Below are positions 7,301 to 15,241 of a stretch of DNA of 40,621 nucleotides, piece after piece. Origin of the DNA: a virus; IMG/VR virus record IMGVR_UViG_3300027980_000057, positions 1 to 40,621 of that record, one strand, 5' to 3'. The notes below the pieces were generated by a model. That model made no database searches. It worked only from the letters and a program-made list of their open reading frames with translations, and was not told the DNA's origin. How positions within the stretch are numbered: position 1 is the stretch's first letter; every line of letters starts with the position of its first letter. The translations under genes were made by a program, and so were the position numbers.

Positions 7301-8362
7301 CGGCGGGGTTTCGAGGCGGACCAGGCTTTTGATATTGCGGGCGCTGATCTCCGCCTGTGGGGCCGTGAAATCGATGATGCCGACGGTGAGGCTGCCCAGC
7401 CAGTTAACCATCCAGTAGCCGCCTACCCCCCGCATCAGGGCGCTGAACAGGGTGCTGGCGTTTTCCGCTGATCTGGCATGCAGAGAACAGGCGGCGGAAT
7501 TTACGCCGTTTAATGCGGTAAAGGCCGCGGCGTCCACCGTAACCTGACTGCTGTCCGGAATAAAATCCAGCAGTCGTTTTATAATGTCGCCGGCGGTGGC
7601 GACATATCCGCCGGCGGCGTCGCCCTTAAGGTCCACGGTGACCAGCCCGGCGGGCTTGGCGCCAAGCCGGAACAGACCGCGGCTCAGGTCAGTTTTATAC
7701 CTCCCGGGGAGCGGCGACCAGGCAGCCAGGTCCGTCGTATCTCCGTCGGCCGTCAAGGCGACGCCCTGGTCAAAGACGCCGTCGATCGATTGCACCGCGC
7801 GGCAATGCGCCTGATAGACCAGATCGACGCTATCCACCAGCACCGGCTCCATATTGAAAATCGGCCCGAATGCCCAGGGTTTGACCGTGTCCTTCAGCTC
7901 CGCCGGCCCTTCATAGTCCCCCGCCGCATATCCGGCGCCCGTGTATGTGGGAAAATCAACCGGCTGGTCAAAGATATTGCTTTTATCGCCAAGCGCGAGC
8001 GTCAGGGTCGCTTCATCAAAACTCATATCCCTGACAAAGCCCTGGAACCGCAAGGTGAAGTCGGCGAAATTATCGCCCTCTCCGGTCCAGATTTTTATCC
8101 CGCGCTGGTCCCAGTGAAAGGCGGTGAGCTGATCCAGTTCGCCGTCGCCGATCGCCAGCTGCAGCGTCCCGGCCGTCCGCTGGGCCGAGGCCGAGATAAA
8201 TTCATTTTCAAAGATGCTGAGGCCGAGGGACAGGTTTGATTTAATCCGCGACCGCCAAAGCTTGCCATCAAACACCGGAACCGGACCCGCCGAGCTGAAG
8301 CGGAGCGTGATTTCCGCTGCGCCCACCGGATCATATGGCGTGATTTCGGCGAGGATGATCAT
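4346..8362 (-). CDS. Giant tail-tip protein with collagen-like and polyglycine adhesin segments
   Basis: 1338 aa; the ATG overlaps the tape-measure stop (ATGA) and has an AGGTG site. Residues 1-~420 are a globular hub-like domain with a YDP motif near the start. Three collagen-like Gly-X-Y stretches follow at ~426-451, ~601-632 and ~688-708; the last two flank a ~77-residue module that is duplicated (IAYADSADG...FTNGAPGG), visible also in the DNA at a 231-bp offset. Residues ~750-960 resemble a carbohydrate-binding jelly roll. The C-terminus (~1168-1322) is very glycine-rich with runs of up to eight or nine Gly, like the polyglycine lattice of some phage adhesins. It thus seems to join hub, shaft and receptor-binding tip in one chain. 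Host recognition is the inferred role. Confidence 0.8.
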   Translation of the reverse strand: MIILAEITPYDPVGAAEITLRFSSAGPVPVFDGKLWRSRIKSNLSLGLSIFENEFISASAQRTAGTLQLAIGDGELDQLTAFHWDQRGIKIWTGEGDNFADFTLRFQGFVRDMSFDEATLTLALGDKSNIFDQPVDFPTYTGAGYAAGDYEGPAELKDTVKPWAFGPIFNMEPVLVDSVDLVYQAHCRAVQSIDGVFDQGVALTADGDTTDLAAWSPLPGRYKTDLSRGLFRLGAKPAGLVTVDLKGDAAGGYVATAGDIIKRLLDFIPDSSQVTVDAAAFTALNGVNSAACSLHARSAENASTLFSALMRGVGGYWMVNWLGSLTVGIIDFTAPQAEISARNIKSLVRLETPPPVWRLKTTYHPNWRVQNSGEIAQGPAGVKWLTGAGAPLGALGEFGDFYIDLTSQEYFEKTALTTWTSRGYIKGDAGQDGAPGASGADGVDGVDGKDALASLPIPFAPGVVGGAADMIITLDMNADGTINPGEIRIQGSRFIHPDGVERSVQATSGIWTPYGDGLSAGRFYLMWTDTVRATRFPTGSWGGAANIVPIRVVGGVWKAFDNDDTDYALAIVATDCILAVVEAESVSSGLTAITPFVSGAAGLDGAQGPQGPQGADGAQGPQGIQGPTGPQGQATYVWIAYADSADGVTNFTNGAPGGRTYIGVAYNKTVSTESADAADYAWSLVKGADGTDGAQGPQGIQGPAGSDGQSLYTWIAYADSADGTINFTNGAPGGRTYIGLAYNKTVSTESSNPADYDWSRIGGEGNLIDVTQWTVGTTGSQGDFLRNGLDAENEIVLGAGPYGATEPLWKMSSDGLNDGDGGWNHNNIPIDNKKSYRLTVWAMQTSTNGTIYLGCSAAGGSTLNLSGTVNGNPYFWNGDLPTLNKWYLIVGVIHGSDYTGADTGHAGVYDPETAEKVITGTEYKNAVGATAQVHRAYQYYATVAGVTAYFSRPRFDELNGNEPSLQSLFIAGRPGRYTDFKFYLAATKPGTPTGEQPVGWQDVPGAGTTWVSRAIKNGDGTIQTPWTDPELYKADYRGVYSAVATYYLGQTVSYQDRFFICTSTNSAGISGVAPPATNASNSVWDLISGKGDSGDPPTAFTSSATHSSGSAVNMRNLADSMGYDGQSDANFTVTVSSSITATSGGAIDTGSWPAAQTINLTLNINSGVIIRGAGGAGGGGGGLGAGGNGGNGGHGVTLNEDLTLVNNGTISGGSGGGGGGGGYRFFSSGEYFYRGGGGGGGGWPNGAGGSGGTVPDAYDGSAGSPGTISGGGAGGAGAAGGGAGRDGGGVTGITPQAGTAGQGATFAGGTGGGKGAGIKKNGHTLSLSGSGSNSGIGA

Positions 8363-11300
8363 TCTGACACCTGCCGCAGATAAATTCTTCCACCTGACCC
8401 GCCACCGCCGCTGTAACCGCCGCCGAAGCCACCGCCGCTGTAACCACCGCCGAAACCACCGCCACCCCAACCGCCAAAGCCGCCGCCAAAGCCGGGGAAA
8501 CGACCTTCGCCCCATGTCGGCGCCGCCGGCCCGATCAGGTCGCGGATTTCGGTCAGCAGTTCGGCCGCGACGCTGTTGCCGGCGGCAATGGTGTCATTGA
8601 CCTGGTCAAGGCCCTGGGCGAGGTCCGGGAAGACATTTTCGATGGTCGCCGTCGGCACATTGGTCACGGGCGTTGTCGTTGATCCGGACAGCTGATTTTC
8701 CAGGTTGCGCAGGCTGTCGACGATAAAGGCTTCCCGGGTAAAAAACTGCTCTGAGCTGGCGAAGGCTGCAAGACTTAAATTGCGCAGGTCATCCGCCGCG
8801 CTGACAACCTCATTGATGGCCTCTTCATCGCCGCCTTGGGCGCGGGCATACAGATCGTTAAAGCGCGCCTCGGCGGCCTTTAACTGTTCGCCGGGGCTTA
8901 GCTGTGATGATCCACCGATGGTGATGTCATTGACAAAATTATTGATGTCATCATTCAGACCGAGCAGCACCCGTCCGGCGGTCTTGCCGAAATCCTCAAT
9001 CAGCTTCTGGCGCTCCAGCAGGTTCAGTTTTTCGACCGCCACCAGATCCGCGCCGAGGGCCTGGGCTTCCCTCAGCCGTTCGACCTGGGTGTCATATTGC
9101 CGCTGCAGCTGCGCCTCGAGCGGATTTTCAAAATCCATAATGCCGAGAGCGATCGTCTTGTCGAATTCATCCCTGAGCCGGTTCAGTTCCCGTTCGAACG
9201 CATCCCCCACCTTGCTCGCGTCAAGGCCCAGTTGTTTCGCCTTCTTCGCCACATCCTTGAAGCCCTTCGCCAGATCGCGGAGCTTCTTCTCGGCTTCGTC
9301 CATCCGGGGCGCGGTGACTTCGTCATAGACCTTGCCGAACTCGAGATTGGCGAGCACCACATTGGACGGCTTGTCGAGGCTGTTTTTTAAAATGGTTTTA
9401 AAGGTGTCTGAAACGTCAATTTTACCGCTATTCACCGCGTAGGCCAGCTGGGCGGCGATCGCGTCTTCGGCGGTTTTGAATTCCCTTCGTTTTCGGCCGG
9501 GGGCTTCAAAAATAAAGTCCTCTTTACGGATGCCGATATTGCCGATATTGCCTTTTAAGGATCCGCCCGCAATATCAAGAATGCTTTGAAAATACTGCAC
9601 CGTGGCGTTGGCGAGCTTGCCGGCCGCCGCCACATCGCCGGATCCGCGTTTCCGCACAGGGCCGGCCGAAACCCCGCCGTAGGCGTCGCCTGAGATCGCC
9701 GCCTTGGCTTCCGGCGTTTTTTTAAACAGGCCTACGACGGCGCCAATGATACCGCCAATAATGCCGCCGGTCGGGCCGGCGAGTTTCAGGCCGATACCGG
9801 CCCCGGTCAGCGCGCCCTTGCCCACTTTGCCGAGCCCCAGCATATCGGCGAGGATTGATCCCTGCGCCCCGCCGTCAAGCGCCTTGCCAAAGACCGTCGA
9901 CAGCTTGCCGATGCCTTTTTCCGTGAAGCCCAGCGCCTTGCCAACCTTATCCAGGGATTTGACCAACAGTCCCTGTTGCTGTACTTCGGGGGATGACTTG
10001 CCGTTATCATTGGCGGCTTTGTTGGTGCCGAACAGCACCCCGAAAAGATCAGTGCCGCCGGTCGTGCCCAGCCCTTTCAAGGCATATTGCGCCGCCCATG
10101 TTTCAGCCAGCGCCCGGCGCCCGATGGATTTATAGGCGTCCCAGAAGCCTTTGATCCCGTCCATATTGCCCTGGAGCAATTCATCAAAGGTGTCGGCCAG
10201 GGAGCGCTGGACATTTTCGCGCTGGTTATCCCAGACTTTTTTCCGGGCCTCTGCCGCGTCTTCTTCCGCAGCCACGCGTTTTTCGATTTCAGCCTTGGCT
10301 TTAACATGGGCGCGGGCTTCCTCGCCCAGCTGCTTTATTTCTTCTGCGGTCAGCTCAATGCCACGCCGTTTCGCCTCATTCAGTTTTTCGCGAACATAAA
10401 GCTCACCCTCGCGGGCCTCATCCGACAGGCCAAGCAGGCGGATTTCATCCGCCATTTGTTTATTGATTTCGGCGAGAAAATCCTTCGACTTAGGATAATA
10501 TTTATCCTGGGCCAAACCCAACAGCCGCTCATACTCAGTTAAACTTGGGATCAGCTTTTTTGAATATATTGCCGCAAGATCCTCTTTTATCTTGGCGTAT
10601 TCCCGTGATTTTGCCAGGGCAGGATCAAGTGCATTGGAAATGTCGAGATAGGATTTTTTAAGCTTTTCCATCTCTTCCGCCGCCAAGACGGCGGCTTTGA
10701 TCGTTTTTTCCCCGATATTTTCTTCTACCGCCTCGGCGACTTTTCCGGATTTTTCTTCTAAATCTGCCAATTCTTTATTAAGGGCAGCAATCTCAGCCTT
10801 TGTTTTTCGAATTGCGGACGTATTCTGATCCGCATGAAAACGCACTGTGCCCGTCTTTGAAAATACCGGACGGAAATCCTGTTGCTGCTCAGCGAGCAGC
10901 GCTTGCTTTGTTTTAAGCTCTTGTCGAATGCTGGCCTGGTTTCGTTTATTTTCTACCTGATACAGGCGTTCCACTTCTTTTGCCTGGTCGGCGGTCGCGG
11001 TCGCAATATCGGACAGAACTTTAAGATAGGCATCTGACCGGGCAATTTTTCTTTTTTCAAAGTCTTCCTGATCAGCGGTTTTTTTATTCAGCAAGGTCAA
11101 AGCCCCGACTAATGTCCCGATGGCTATGGCTGCAAGACCAAAGGCATTGGCGGAAAGTGCAGCTGTCAGGCCCTTCACCCCTGCGGTTACCGCGCCAATG
11201 ACGGGCGGTAGGAGGGCGGCGGCCACGCGATAGGTTCCATAACCTATAACCAGGGATTTAATCATGGCGATATTTTCACCCATAAAGCGGACCACATCGC

Positions 11301-12261
11301 CGAGGTCCCGGCCCAGCTCCTTTAATGTGCCGTCGTCGACCAGTCCCTGGATCACCGATCTGAATTCGCCGGCGCTCGTCGTCACCGGCTCTAAAAACCC
11401 GGACCCGAAGGCGATCTTCGCATCCATAAAGGCATTTTGAAGACGGTTCAATTCGGCCTGCGGGCTTTTCATGGCGGCGGGCAGGTCGGCGCCAAATTCT
11501 TTCCTGAGTTGGGCGGCAAAACGCGGGATAAATTCATCGGACAATAGCTCACCATTATCCAGCATTTTATTCAATTGCTGCGTTGTAACCCCCATGGCGC
11601 GCGCCGCAATTTGAAAAGCTCCCGGCAGCCGTTCCCCGAGCTGGCCGCGCAATTCTTCGGCTTGGACCTTGCCTTTTGACATGATCTGTTCAAGGGCGCG
11701 CGCCGCCCCTGACATCTGATCCTGATTAAAACCTAAAACGGTTGCGGCCTCGGCCAGACCGAGCCAAACCTCCCTGACTTGCTTGCCCTGAAGGCCGGTA
11801 CCCCGGGCCGCCGCCGTAAGTTTGGAATAAAGCCCGATCTGATCCAGAAAGACAAGGCCCAGTTCTTCGGATTTTGCCCGTAGGAAATCTTGCTCAAATG
11901 CCGCTTGACGAGTATCACCGGCGCCAAACTTCAAGGCGCGGTTAAACCGGTCCTGGGCCAGAGCGGCGCCGCCGGTTTGCTGGATCAGGTATTTAAGGGA
12001 AAATCCCGCGATCAAGGCCCGCATATCTGAAAAGCTATTATTCAGGCTTTTTGTGCTTCGGCGTAAATTTTTTGTGGACCTTGTCGCCTGGTCGCTTTCC
12101 CGGCCGAATTTATCGACGCCATGGGCGGATTTAAGCGCGGCGGAGGAAGCTTTATCAAGGCCTTTTGTGAGCTTATTCAACTCCGCCCTGGTGAGCTTAA
12201 CCTCACCCACCAGGCCCGAACCGTCCGCCTTGAATGTGATGCCTACGACTATATTGCTCAT
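8359..12261 (-). CDS. Tail tape measure protein
   Basis: 1300 aa. The N-terminal ~270 residues match the tape-measure domain style (RALIAGFSLKYL, then AEELRGQLGERLPGAF). Hydrophobic segments lie at ~370-395 (AFGLAAIAIGTLVGALTLL) and near 820-840 (GGIIGGIIGAVVGLF), between long coiled-coil stretches (~420-520, ~540-650 and ~1010-1110). The protein fills the tail tube, sets tail length and helps DNA cross the membrane. The last ~40 residues are an unusual Gly/Phe/Tyr run (FGGGFGGWGGGGFGGGYSGG). It follows the chaperone genes, as in most siphoviruses. I see no lysozyme-like motif in it. Confidence 0.92.
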   Translation of the reverse strand: MSNIVVGITFKADGSGLVGEVKLTRAELNKLTKGLDKASSAALKSAHGVDKFGRESDQATRSTKNLRRSTKSLNNSFSDMRALIAGFSLKYLIQQTGGAALAQDRFNRALKFGAGDTRQAAFEQDFLRAKSEELGLVFLDQIGLYSKLTAAARGTGLQGKQVREVWLGLAEAATVLGFNQDQMSGAARALEQIMSKGKVQAEELRGQLGERLPGAFQIAARAMGVTTQQLNKMLDNGELLSDEFIPRFAAQLRKEFGADLPAAMKSPQAELNRLQNAFMDAKIAFGSGFLEPVTTSAGEFRSVIQGLVDDGTLKELGRDLGDVVRFMGENIAMIKSLVIGYGTYRVAAALLPPVIGAVTAGVKGLTAALSANAFGLAAIAIGTLVGALTLLNKKTADQEDFEKRKIARSDAYLKVLSDIATATADQAKEVERLYQVENKRNQASIRQELKTKQALLAEQQQDFRPVFSKTGTVRFHADQNTSAIRKTKAEIAALNKELADLEEKSGKVAEAVEENIGEKTIKAAVLAAEEMEKLKKSYLDISNALDPALAKSREYAKIKEDLAAIYSKKLIPSLTEYERLLGLAQDKYYPKSKDFLAEINKQMADEIRLLGLSDEAREGELYVREKLNEAKRRGIELTAEEIKQLGEEARAHVKAKAEIEKRVAAEEDAAEARKKVWDNQRENVQRSLADTFDELLQGNMDGIKGFWDAYKSIGRRALAETWAAQYALKGLGTTGGTDLFGVLFGTNKAANDNGKSSPEVQQQGLLVKSLDKVGKALGFTEKGIGKLSTVFGKALDGGAQGSILADMLGLGKVGKGALTGAGIGLKLAGPTGGIIGGIIGAVVGLFKKTPEAKAAISGDAYGGVSAGPVRKRGSGDVAAAGKLANATVQYFQSILDIAGGSLKGNIGNIGIRKEDFIFEAPGRKRREFKTAEDAIAAQLAYAVNSGKIDVSDTFKTILKNSLDKPSNVVLANLEFGKVYDEVTAPRMDEAEKKLRDLAKGFKDVAKKAKQLGLDASKVGDAFERELNRLRDEFDKTIALGIMDFENPLEAQLQRQYDTQVERLREAQALGADLVAVEKLNLLERQKLIEDFGKTAGRVLLGLNDDINNFVNDITIGGSSQLSPGEQLKAAEARFNDLYARAQGGDEEAINEVVSAADDLRNLSLAAFASSEQFFTREAFIVDSLRNLENQLSGSTTTPVTNVPTATIENVFPDLAQGLDQVNDTIAAGNSVAAELLTEIRDLIGPAAPTWGEGRFPGFGGGFGGWGGGGFGGGYSGGGFGGGYSGGGGSGGRIYLRQVSE

Positions 12262-12265
12262 TGCT

Positions 12266-12604
12266 TTATTTCTCAGCCATTAAACTTAAAACCGCCTGTT
12301 CGCATATCCGCAACCTGTCAAACATGTCTTCGTCGATCTCAATCTTCGCCCATCGCGCCGCCGTCTCAACGCCTGAATAATCAAGCCCCATGCGCCGGCC
12401 ATCCATGCCGGCATGTCGCCATTGCGTCAGGCTTTTTAAAAACAGGGTAAACGCGGGCCAGTTGGCTTTCACCACGGCAAAGGGTTTATCCTGTTCCCTT
12501 TTTTCCAGGGACTGGATGAATTTCTCATCCAGCCCGCGTCGTTTGAATTCTGCGATCTTTTTTTGATCGACCCTGGATTTCGCGCCGGAAAACAAATGTT
12601 TCAC
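12266..12604 (-). CDS. Tail assembly chaperone, frameshifted 'T' part (DUF1799-like)
   Basis: 112 aa as an independent frame; the motif WPAFTLFLKSLTQW...GRRMGLDYSGV is typical of DUF1799 (PF08809). The only start is a GTG without a good ribosome site. The frame is open back through LDDA to a -1 slippery heptamer at the end of the preceding gene, so it is probably made chiefly as the C-terminal half of a 239-residue fusion. In lambda the matching pair is G and GT: the fusion bridges tape measure and tube subunits during tail assembly and is absent from the mature virion. Its place directly before the tape measure gene fits. Confidence 0.85.
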   Translation of the reverse strand: MKHLFSGAKSRVDQKKIAEFKRRGLDEKFIQSLEKREQDKPFAVVKANWPAFTLFLKSLTQWRHAGMDGRRMGLDYSGVETAARWAKIEIDEDMFDRLRICEQAVLSLMAEK

Positions 12605-12612
12605 GGCGTCGT

Positions 12613-12984
12613 CTAGTTTTTTGCCTCAATCCCCTGGCAGCACTCGGTATATGCCGGAAAGATCGCGGCAATGACAAAAGGCAGCTTCAACAGGTTTTCC
12701 AGGTTCGAGCTGTTGAACGGCAGGGCGGTTTTTTTCGCCCCCATCACATGTTTCCAGCCGGTGATCTTATCGGCCCACAGGGCCCGCACCTTGGCCGCGG
12801 CGGCCGCCTCGTCAATATCGCGGGCGATGCCCTGCAGCCTGTTTAAAAAATCCTCCGTCTCATCGGTCGAACCGACGATAAAGCGCAGCTCGATTTTATG
12901 CTGTTTTACCTTGCCGCCGTCGGCCGGCGTATTGATGATCACCGGCCAGTAGACCTGCAGGTTTTCTGTTAGAATGAATGACAT
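12613..12984 (-). CDS. Tail assembly chaperone, 'G' part
   Basis: 123 aa. Beta-rich N-terminus (LTENLQVYWPVIIN...HKIELRFIV) followed by helices (FLNRLQGIARDIDEAAAAAKVRALWADKITGW). It resembles lambda gpG-type chaperones in size, position and order: after the tube gene and before the tape measure. The last codons are GCA AAA AAC TAG, which places a canonical slippery heptamer in register directly before the stop. A four-copy repeat array lies just upstream of its start (13000-13152). Standard termination gives this short product; a fraction of ribosomes should shift into the DUF1799 frame. Confidence 0.85.
   Translation of the reverse strand: MSFILTENLQVYWPVIINTPADGGKVKQHKIELRFIVGSTDETEDFLNRLQGIARDIDEAAAAAKVRALWADKITGWKHVMGAKKTALPFNSSNLENLLKLPFVIAAIFPAYTECCQGIEAKN
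12616..12622 (-). other. Programmed -1 ribosomal frameshift site (A AAA AAC)
   Basis: In the 0 frame the codons are GCA AAA AAC TAG. A -1 slip on A_AAA_AAC gives CTA GAC GAC GCC GTG AAA, exactly the frame of the DUF1799-like gene. A CGCCG/CGGCG pair a few bases downstream could form a stimulatory stem. The heptamer, frame and genomic place match the G/GT mechanism known in siphoviruses. Confidence 0.85.
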
Positions 12985-12999
12985 TGGGTTTCCTTTTTT

Positions 13000-13152
13000 A
13001 TGCGCTATCGCCTATCGGCTACCTGAGCGCGGGTTTTTATGCGCTATCGCCTGTCGGCTACCTGAGCGCGGTTTTTATGCGCTATCGCCTATCGGCTACC
13101 TGAGCGCGGTTTTTATGCGCTATCGCCTGTCGGCTACCTGAGCGCGGTTTTT
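13000..13152. repeat. Four-copy 38-39 bp tandem repeat array
   Basis: Copies start at 13000, 13039, 13077 and 13115. Each holds GCGCTATCGCC, then (A/G)TCGGCTACC and TGAGCGCGG, followed by T5-6. Copies 1 and 3 have A and copies 2 and 4 have G at the variable site, which suggests doubling of a two-unit block. GCGCT and AGCGC can pair within a unit or across a junction. There are no unique spacers, so it is not CRISPR. It lies between the tail-tube and chaperone genes. Confidence 0.9.
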
Positions 13153-13154
13153 TA

Positions 13155-13227
13155 TTTTTTTAAGTGATGGGGGAACTACCGCTCCTCACGTCACTACTTG
13201 AGTTCCCCCGTTCGCGGGGGCGCGAGC
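13155..13227 (-). repeat. Dispersed palindromic element, copy A
   Basis: GGGGGAACT (13169-13177) pairs with AGTTCCCCC (13201-13209); a second hairpin CCCCCG/CGGGGG with a TTCG loop overlaps it (13205-13220). Read on the - strand it ends AGTTCCCCCATCACTTAAAAAA, as copy B does on the + strand at 29263-29367. A shorter third copy is at 38538-38575. A-runs, not T-runs, follow the hairpin, so it is not an ordinary terminator. Confidence 0.75.
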
Positions 13228-13229
13228 CC

Positions 13230-14159
13230 TTACTTCACGACCAGTTTGACATCGTCATCACCGGTATCTGGCAGGGGACGAACATTGCCCGAAATCATCA
13301 GGATGTTTTCGTCGTCCGCATAATCAGCGTCGCGGAATTCCGCTTTCGGGCAGCTGAGCTCGATGATATTGCCGGCGACAGCGCCGTGGGTCAGCAACAG
13401 GGCGCCGGTGAGGCTGCCTTTGTCGATGGCGAAGAAATCCTTGGTCGCCACATCCGGGGCCTCGAACTGGATGCTGCCGCCGGGCGTCCGTTCGGAAATG
13501 CGGATTTTCTTGGCGCCCGGCAGGTCCCGCAGTGTCGGGTTCCAGGACATGCCCATTTCAAGGGATTTCAGCACCGCTGAATAGCCGTGCAGGGTGAAGG
13601 CCGGCGTATTGTCGAAATTGACCTCGAGCGGCTCCTGATAGGCGCTGAAGTCAGGCGCCGCAATGGCCCCGCCCGCGACCGGCGACCAGAGCCCGGTGAA
13701 TTTGAACTTCATTTTCGGCAGATCATTGCCGGGAAAGTCAAAGGAAACATCGCCCCGGGCGCCGATAAATTTATGCAGGTCGCCGTCCTGCTCGGCATAA
13801 ATGGTGACACTCTCAAAATTGCCCGATACCGGCAGATAGGTGACGTCGGTCGCGACAACGATCGTCTCGGCAAACCCGCAGGCCCGCAGCAACGGGCCAT
13901 ACGCCGGCGCCGTGCCGGCCGCGCCGGATCCCGCCAGTTCGACCTCAAATTCGATGGTGTTATGCAGGCCGCTTTTAATCTGTGGCTTATTGCCGAGATA
14001 GGGTTGCGCGACATTGCGTTCTTTGTATTCACCCTGACCCTGGCCGATTTTGGCGTTCAGGGCGAAGATGGCGTCGGCGCCGGTCGGCGCGGCGTCCGTG
14101 CCATAGGCCGCTTCGATTTTTGCGGCGAGGATGATCTGGTCATATTGTCTTTCGGGCAT
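13230..14159 (-). CDS. Major tail tube protein (siphovirus type)
   Basis: 309 aa, similar to the Phage_tube_2 type (PF18906): an AAYGTDAAPTGADAI N-terminus, a middle beta-rich part (GLHNTIEFEVELAGSG, GDVSFDFPGNDLPKMKFKFTG) and a C-terminal set of strands. The protein polymerises into the hollow tail. No sheath gene accompanies it, which with the chaperone pair and tape measure argues for a long non-contractile tail, unlike Mu itself and like the B3/D3112 kind of transposable phage. A tandem repeat array and palindrome follow its stop, where a highly expressed mRNA 3' end would profit from protection; that is inference. Confidence 0.88.
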   Translation of the reverse strand: MPERQYDQIILAAKIEAAYGTDAAPTGADAIFALNAKIGQGQGEYKERNVAQPYLGNKPQIKSGLHNTIEFEVELAGSGAAGTAPAYGPLLRACGFAETIVVATDVTYLPVSGNFESVTIYAEQDGDLHKFIGARGDVSFDFPGNDLPKMKFKFTGLWSPVAGGAIAAPDFSAYQEPLEVNFDNTPAFTLHGYSAVLKSLEMGMSWNPTLRDLPGAKKIRISERTPGGSIQFEAPDVATKDFFAIDKGSLTGALLLTHGAVAGNIIELSCPKAEFRDADYADDENILMISGNVRPLPDTGDDDVKLVVK

Positions 14160-14161
14160 GA

Positions 14162-14353
14162 TTATTTCTCCTTGGTGTTCGCGCCAGATTTCTGATCAGA
14201 TTTCTGTGCTGTTTTTTCAACGGTTTCGGTCGGCGCAGCTTCCGCCACGTCTGGACGCGGCGCATTGCCGTCTTTCGTGCGGCTGAGCAGCTTTTCCTTG
14301 CCGCCGCGTTTCTCATAACTGCCGCCGGCGCGGCGTTTCATGGAACCTGTCAT
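14162..14353 (-). CDS. Small basic protein before the tube gene (63 aa)
   Basis: A short Lys/Arg-rich protein (MKRRAGGSYEKRGGKEKLLSRTKDG) with a disordered Ala/Glu/Lys tail. It overlaps the tail terminator gene by 4 bp (ATGA) and ends 2 bp before the tube start, so it belongs in the tail operon. Mu carries a similarly placed small gene (gp38-like), but I see no firm similarity. Function unknown. Confidence 0.6.
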   Translation of the reverse strand: MTGSMKRRAGGSYEKRGGKEKLLSRTKDGNAPRPDVAEAAPTETVEKTAQKSDQKSGANTKEK

Positions 14354-14757
14354 GATGTTTTCCTTAAGTTGTCAGTGGTTGAAAATTGGATTTCATAGAT
14401 CAGCTTGCCGGGATAGGGCACCAGCCGCCAGCCGATATAATCGCAGAGCGCGCCGGTGCTGCTGTCCGGATGTTTAAAACCCGCCAGGGCGGATTTTACC
14501 CCTTCGCGGTAAGCCTCACTTTCGTCATCCTTGCGGGCGTCGAGGACAATGACGACGGAAAAGCTGATCGTGAGTTTCTGGCGATAGCCGCCGGCGGCGC
14601 GGGCCGGCGCCGACGCCTTCTCCCCGGTCATCACGACAAAGCAAGCCGGTGACACCTTGAAGTCTTGCGATACCTGGGCCAGGGCTTCCGCCGCGCCCTT
14701 TTCCCGGAAATGCAGGCCGGATGTTTCAATCTGCGTTAAGATCGGTTCAGTTCGCAT
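14350..14757 (-). CDS. Tail terminator-like protein (Mu gp37 type)
   Basis: 135 aa from the ATG after a GGAGGC site, a start that overlaps the gpG-like gene by 11 bp. An N-terminal helix (ILTQIETSGLHFREKGAAEALAQV) precedes a beta-rich core (ACFVVMTGEKA, KLTISFSVVIVLDARKDDESE) and a final strand YPGKLIYEIQFST. Fold order, size and place between the virion morphogenesis gene and the tube gene match gp37/tail terminator proteins, which cap the tail and join it to the head. The family assignment is from context and pattern, not from a search. Confidence 0.72.
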   Translation of the reverse strand: MRTEPILTQIETSGLHFREKGAAEALAQVSQDFKVSPACFVVMTGEKASAPARAAGGYRQKLTISFSVVIVLDARKDDESEAYREGVKSALAGFKHPDSSTGALCDYIGWRLVPYPGKLIYEIQFSTTDNLRKTS

Positions 14758-15241
14758 GGACCGCCTCCTGATAAAAATCCTCGATAATGGCGCTGATTTC
14801 CGTCTCATCCTTGGCGTTGACCCCGAACATTGGCCGCGCAGGCATGGTCACTTGATCCAGAACGGCAAACCCGCCGCCGGGCGTGCGGAATTTAAGTTTT
14901 TTAGCGGTTTTGGGCTTGATCACCCCGCCGAACTGGTGGATGGCGGCATAGATCACATTGCTGCCGATCATGACCTCATCGGCGATGGCAAAATAAGTGA
15001 TGCTGTCCCGCAAGTGGCCGCGATCAACCAGCGTCTTGCCACCCGTCGCCGCCGCGCGCCGGGAAGGGCGCCAGGGTATGCCGTCCGGGCCTACGCCCGT
15101 ATCAAACCGTTCTTTGGTGGCGTTTTCCACATATGATCCGATCACCGCCATCACCGGCGTCAGGTCCTGACCCAGCCGGACCAGCGCCGCCAGGGCCTGT
15201 TGAAGATGTTTGTCGTCGGCCTTGATTTCAATCCGGGTCAT
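14747..15241 (-). CDS. Phage virion morphogenesis protein (Mu gpG family)
   Basis: 164 aa. The family pattern of PF05069 is plain: helical N-terminus (LQQALAALVRLGQDLTPVMAVIGSYVENATKERFDTG), then GPDGIPWRPSRRAA, LVDRGHLRDSI, VMIGSNVIYAAIHQFGGVI and C-terminal MPARPMFGV. In Mu this protein acts in head completion and head-tail joining. Start and preceding stop overlap (TAATG). The order gp36, gpG, gp37 in this phage is the usual Mu-type order. Confidence 0.9.
   Translation of the reverse strand: MTRIEIKADDKHLQQALAALVRLGQDLTPVMAVIGSYVENATKERFDTGVGPDGIPWRPSRRAAATGGKTLVDRGHLRDSITYFAIADEVMIGSNVIYAAIHQFGGVIKPKTAKKLKFRTPGGGFAVLDQVTMPARPMFGVNAKDETEISAIIEDFYQEAVHAN

Noticed and set aside
13000-13152. 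CRISPR array
   Set aside because: Units are directly adjacent with no unique spacers and the period is the whole repeat; there are no cas genes.
13155-13227. Ordinary intrinsic terminator after the tail tube gene
   Set aside because: In the direction of transcription an A-run, not a T-run, follows the stem; the same holds for the copy at 29263.
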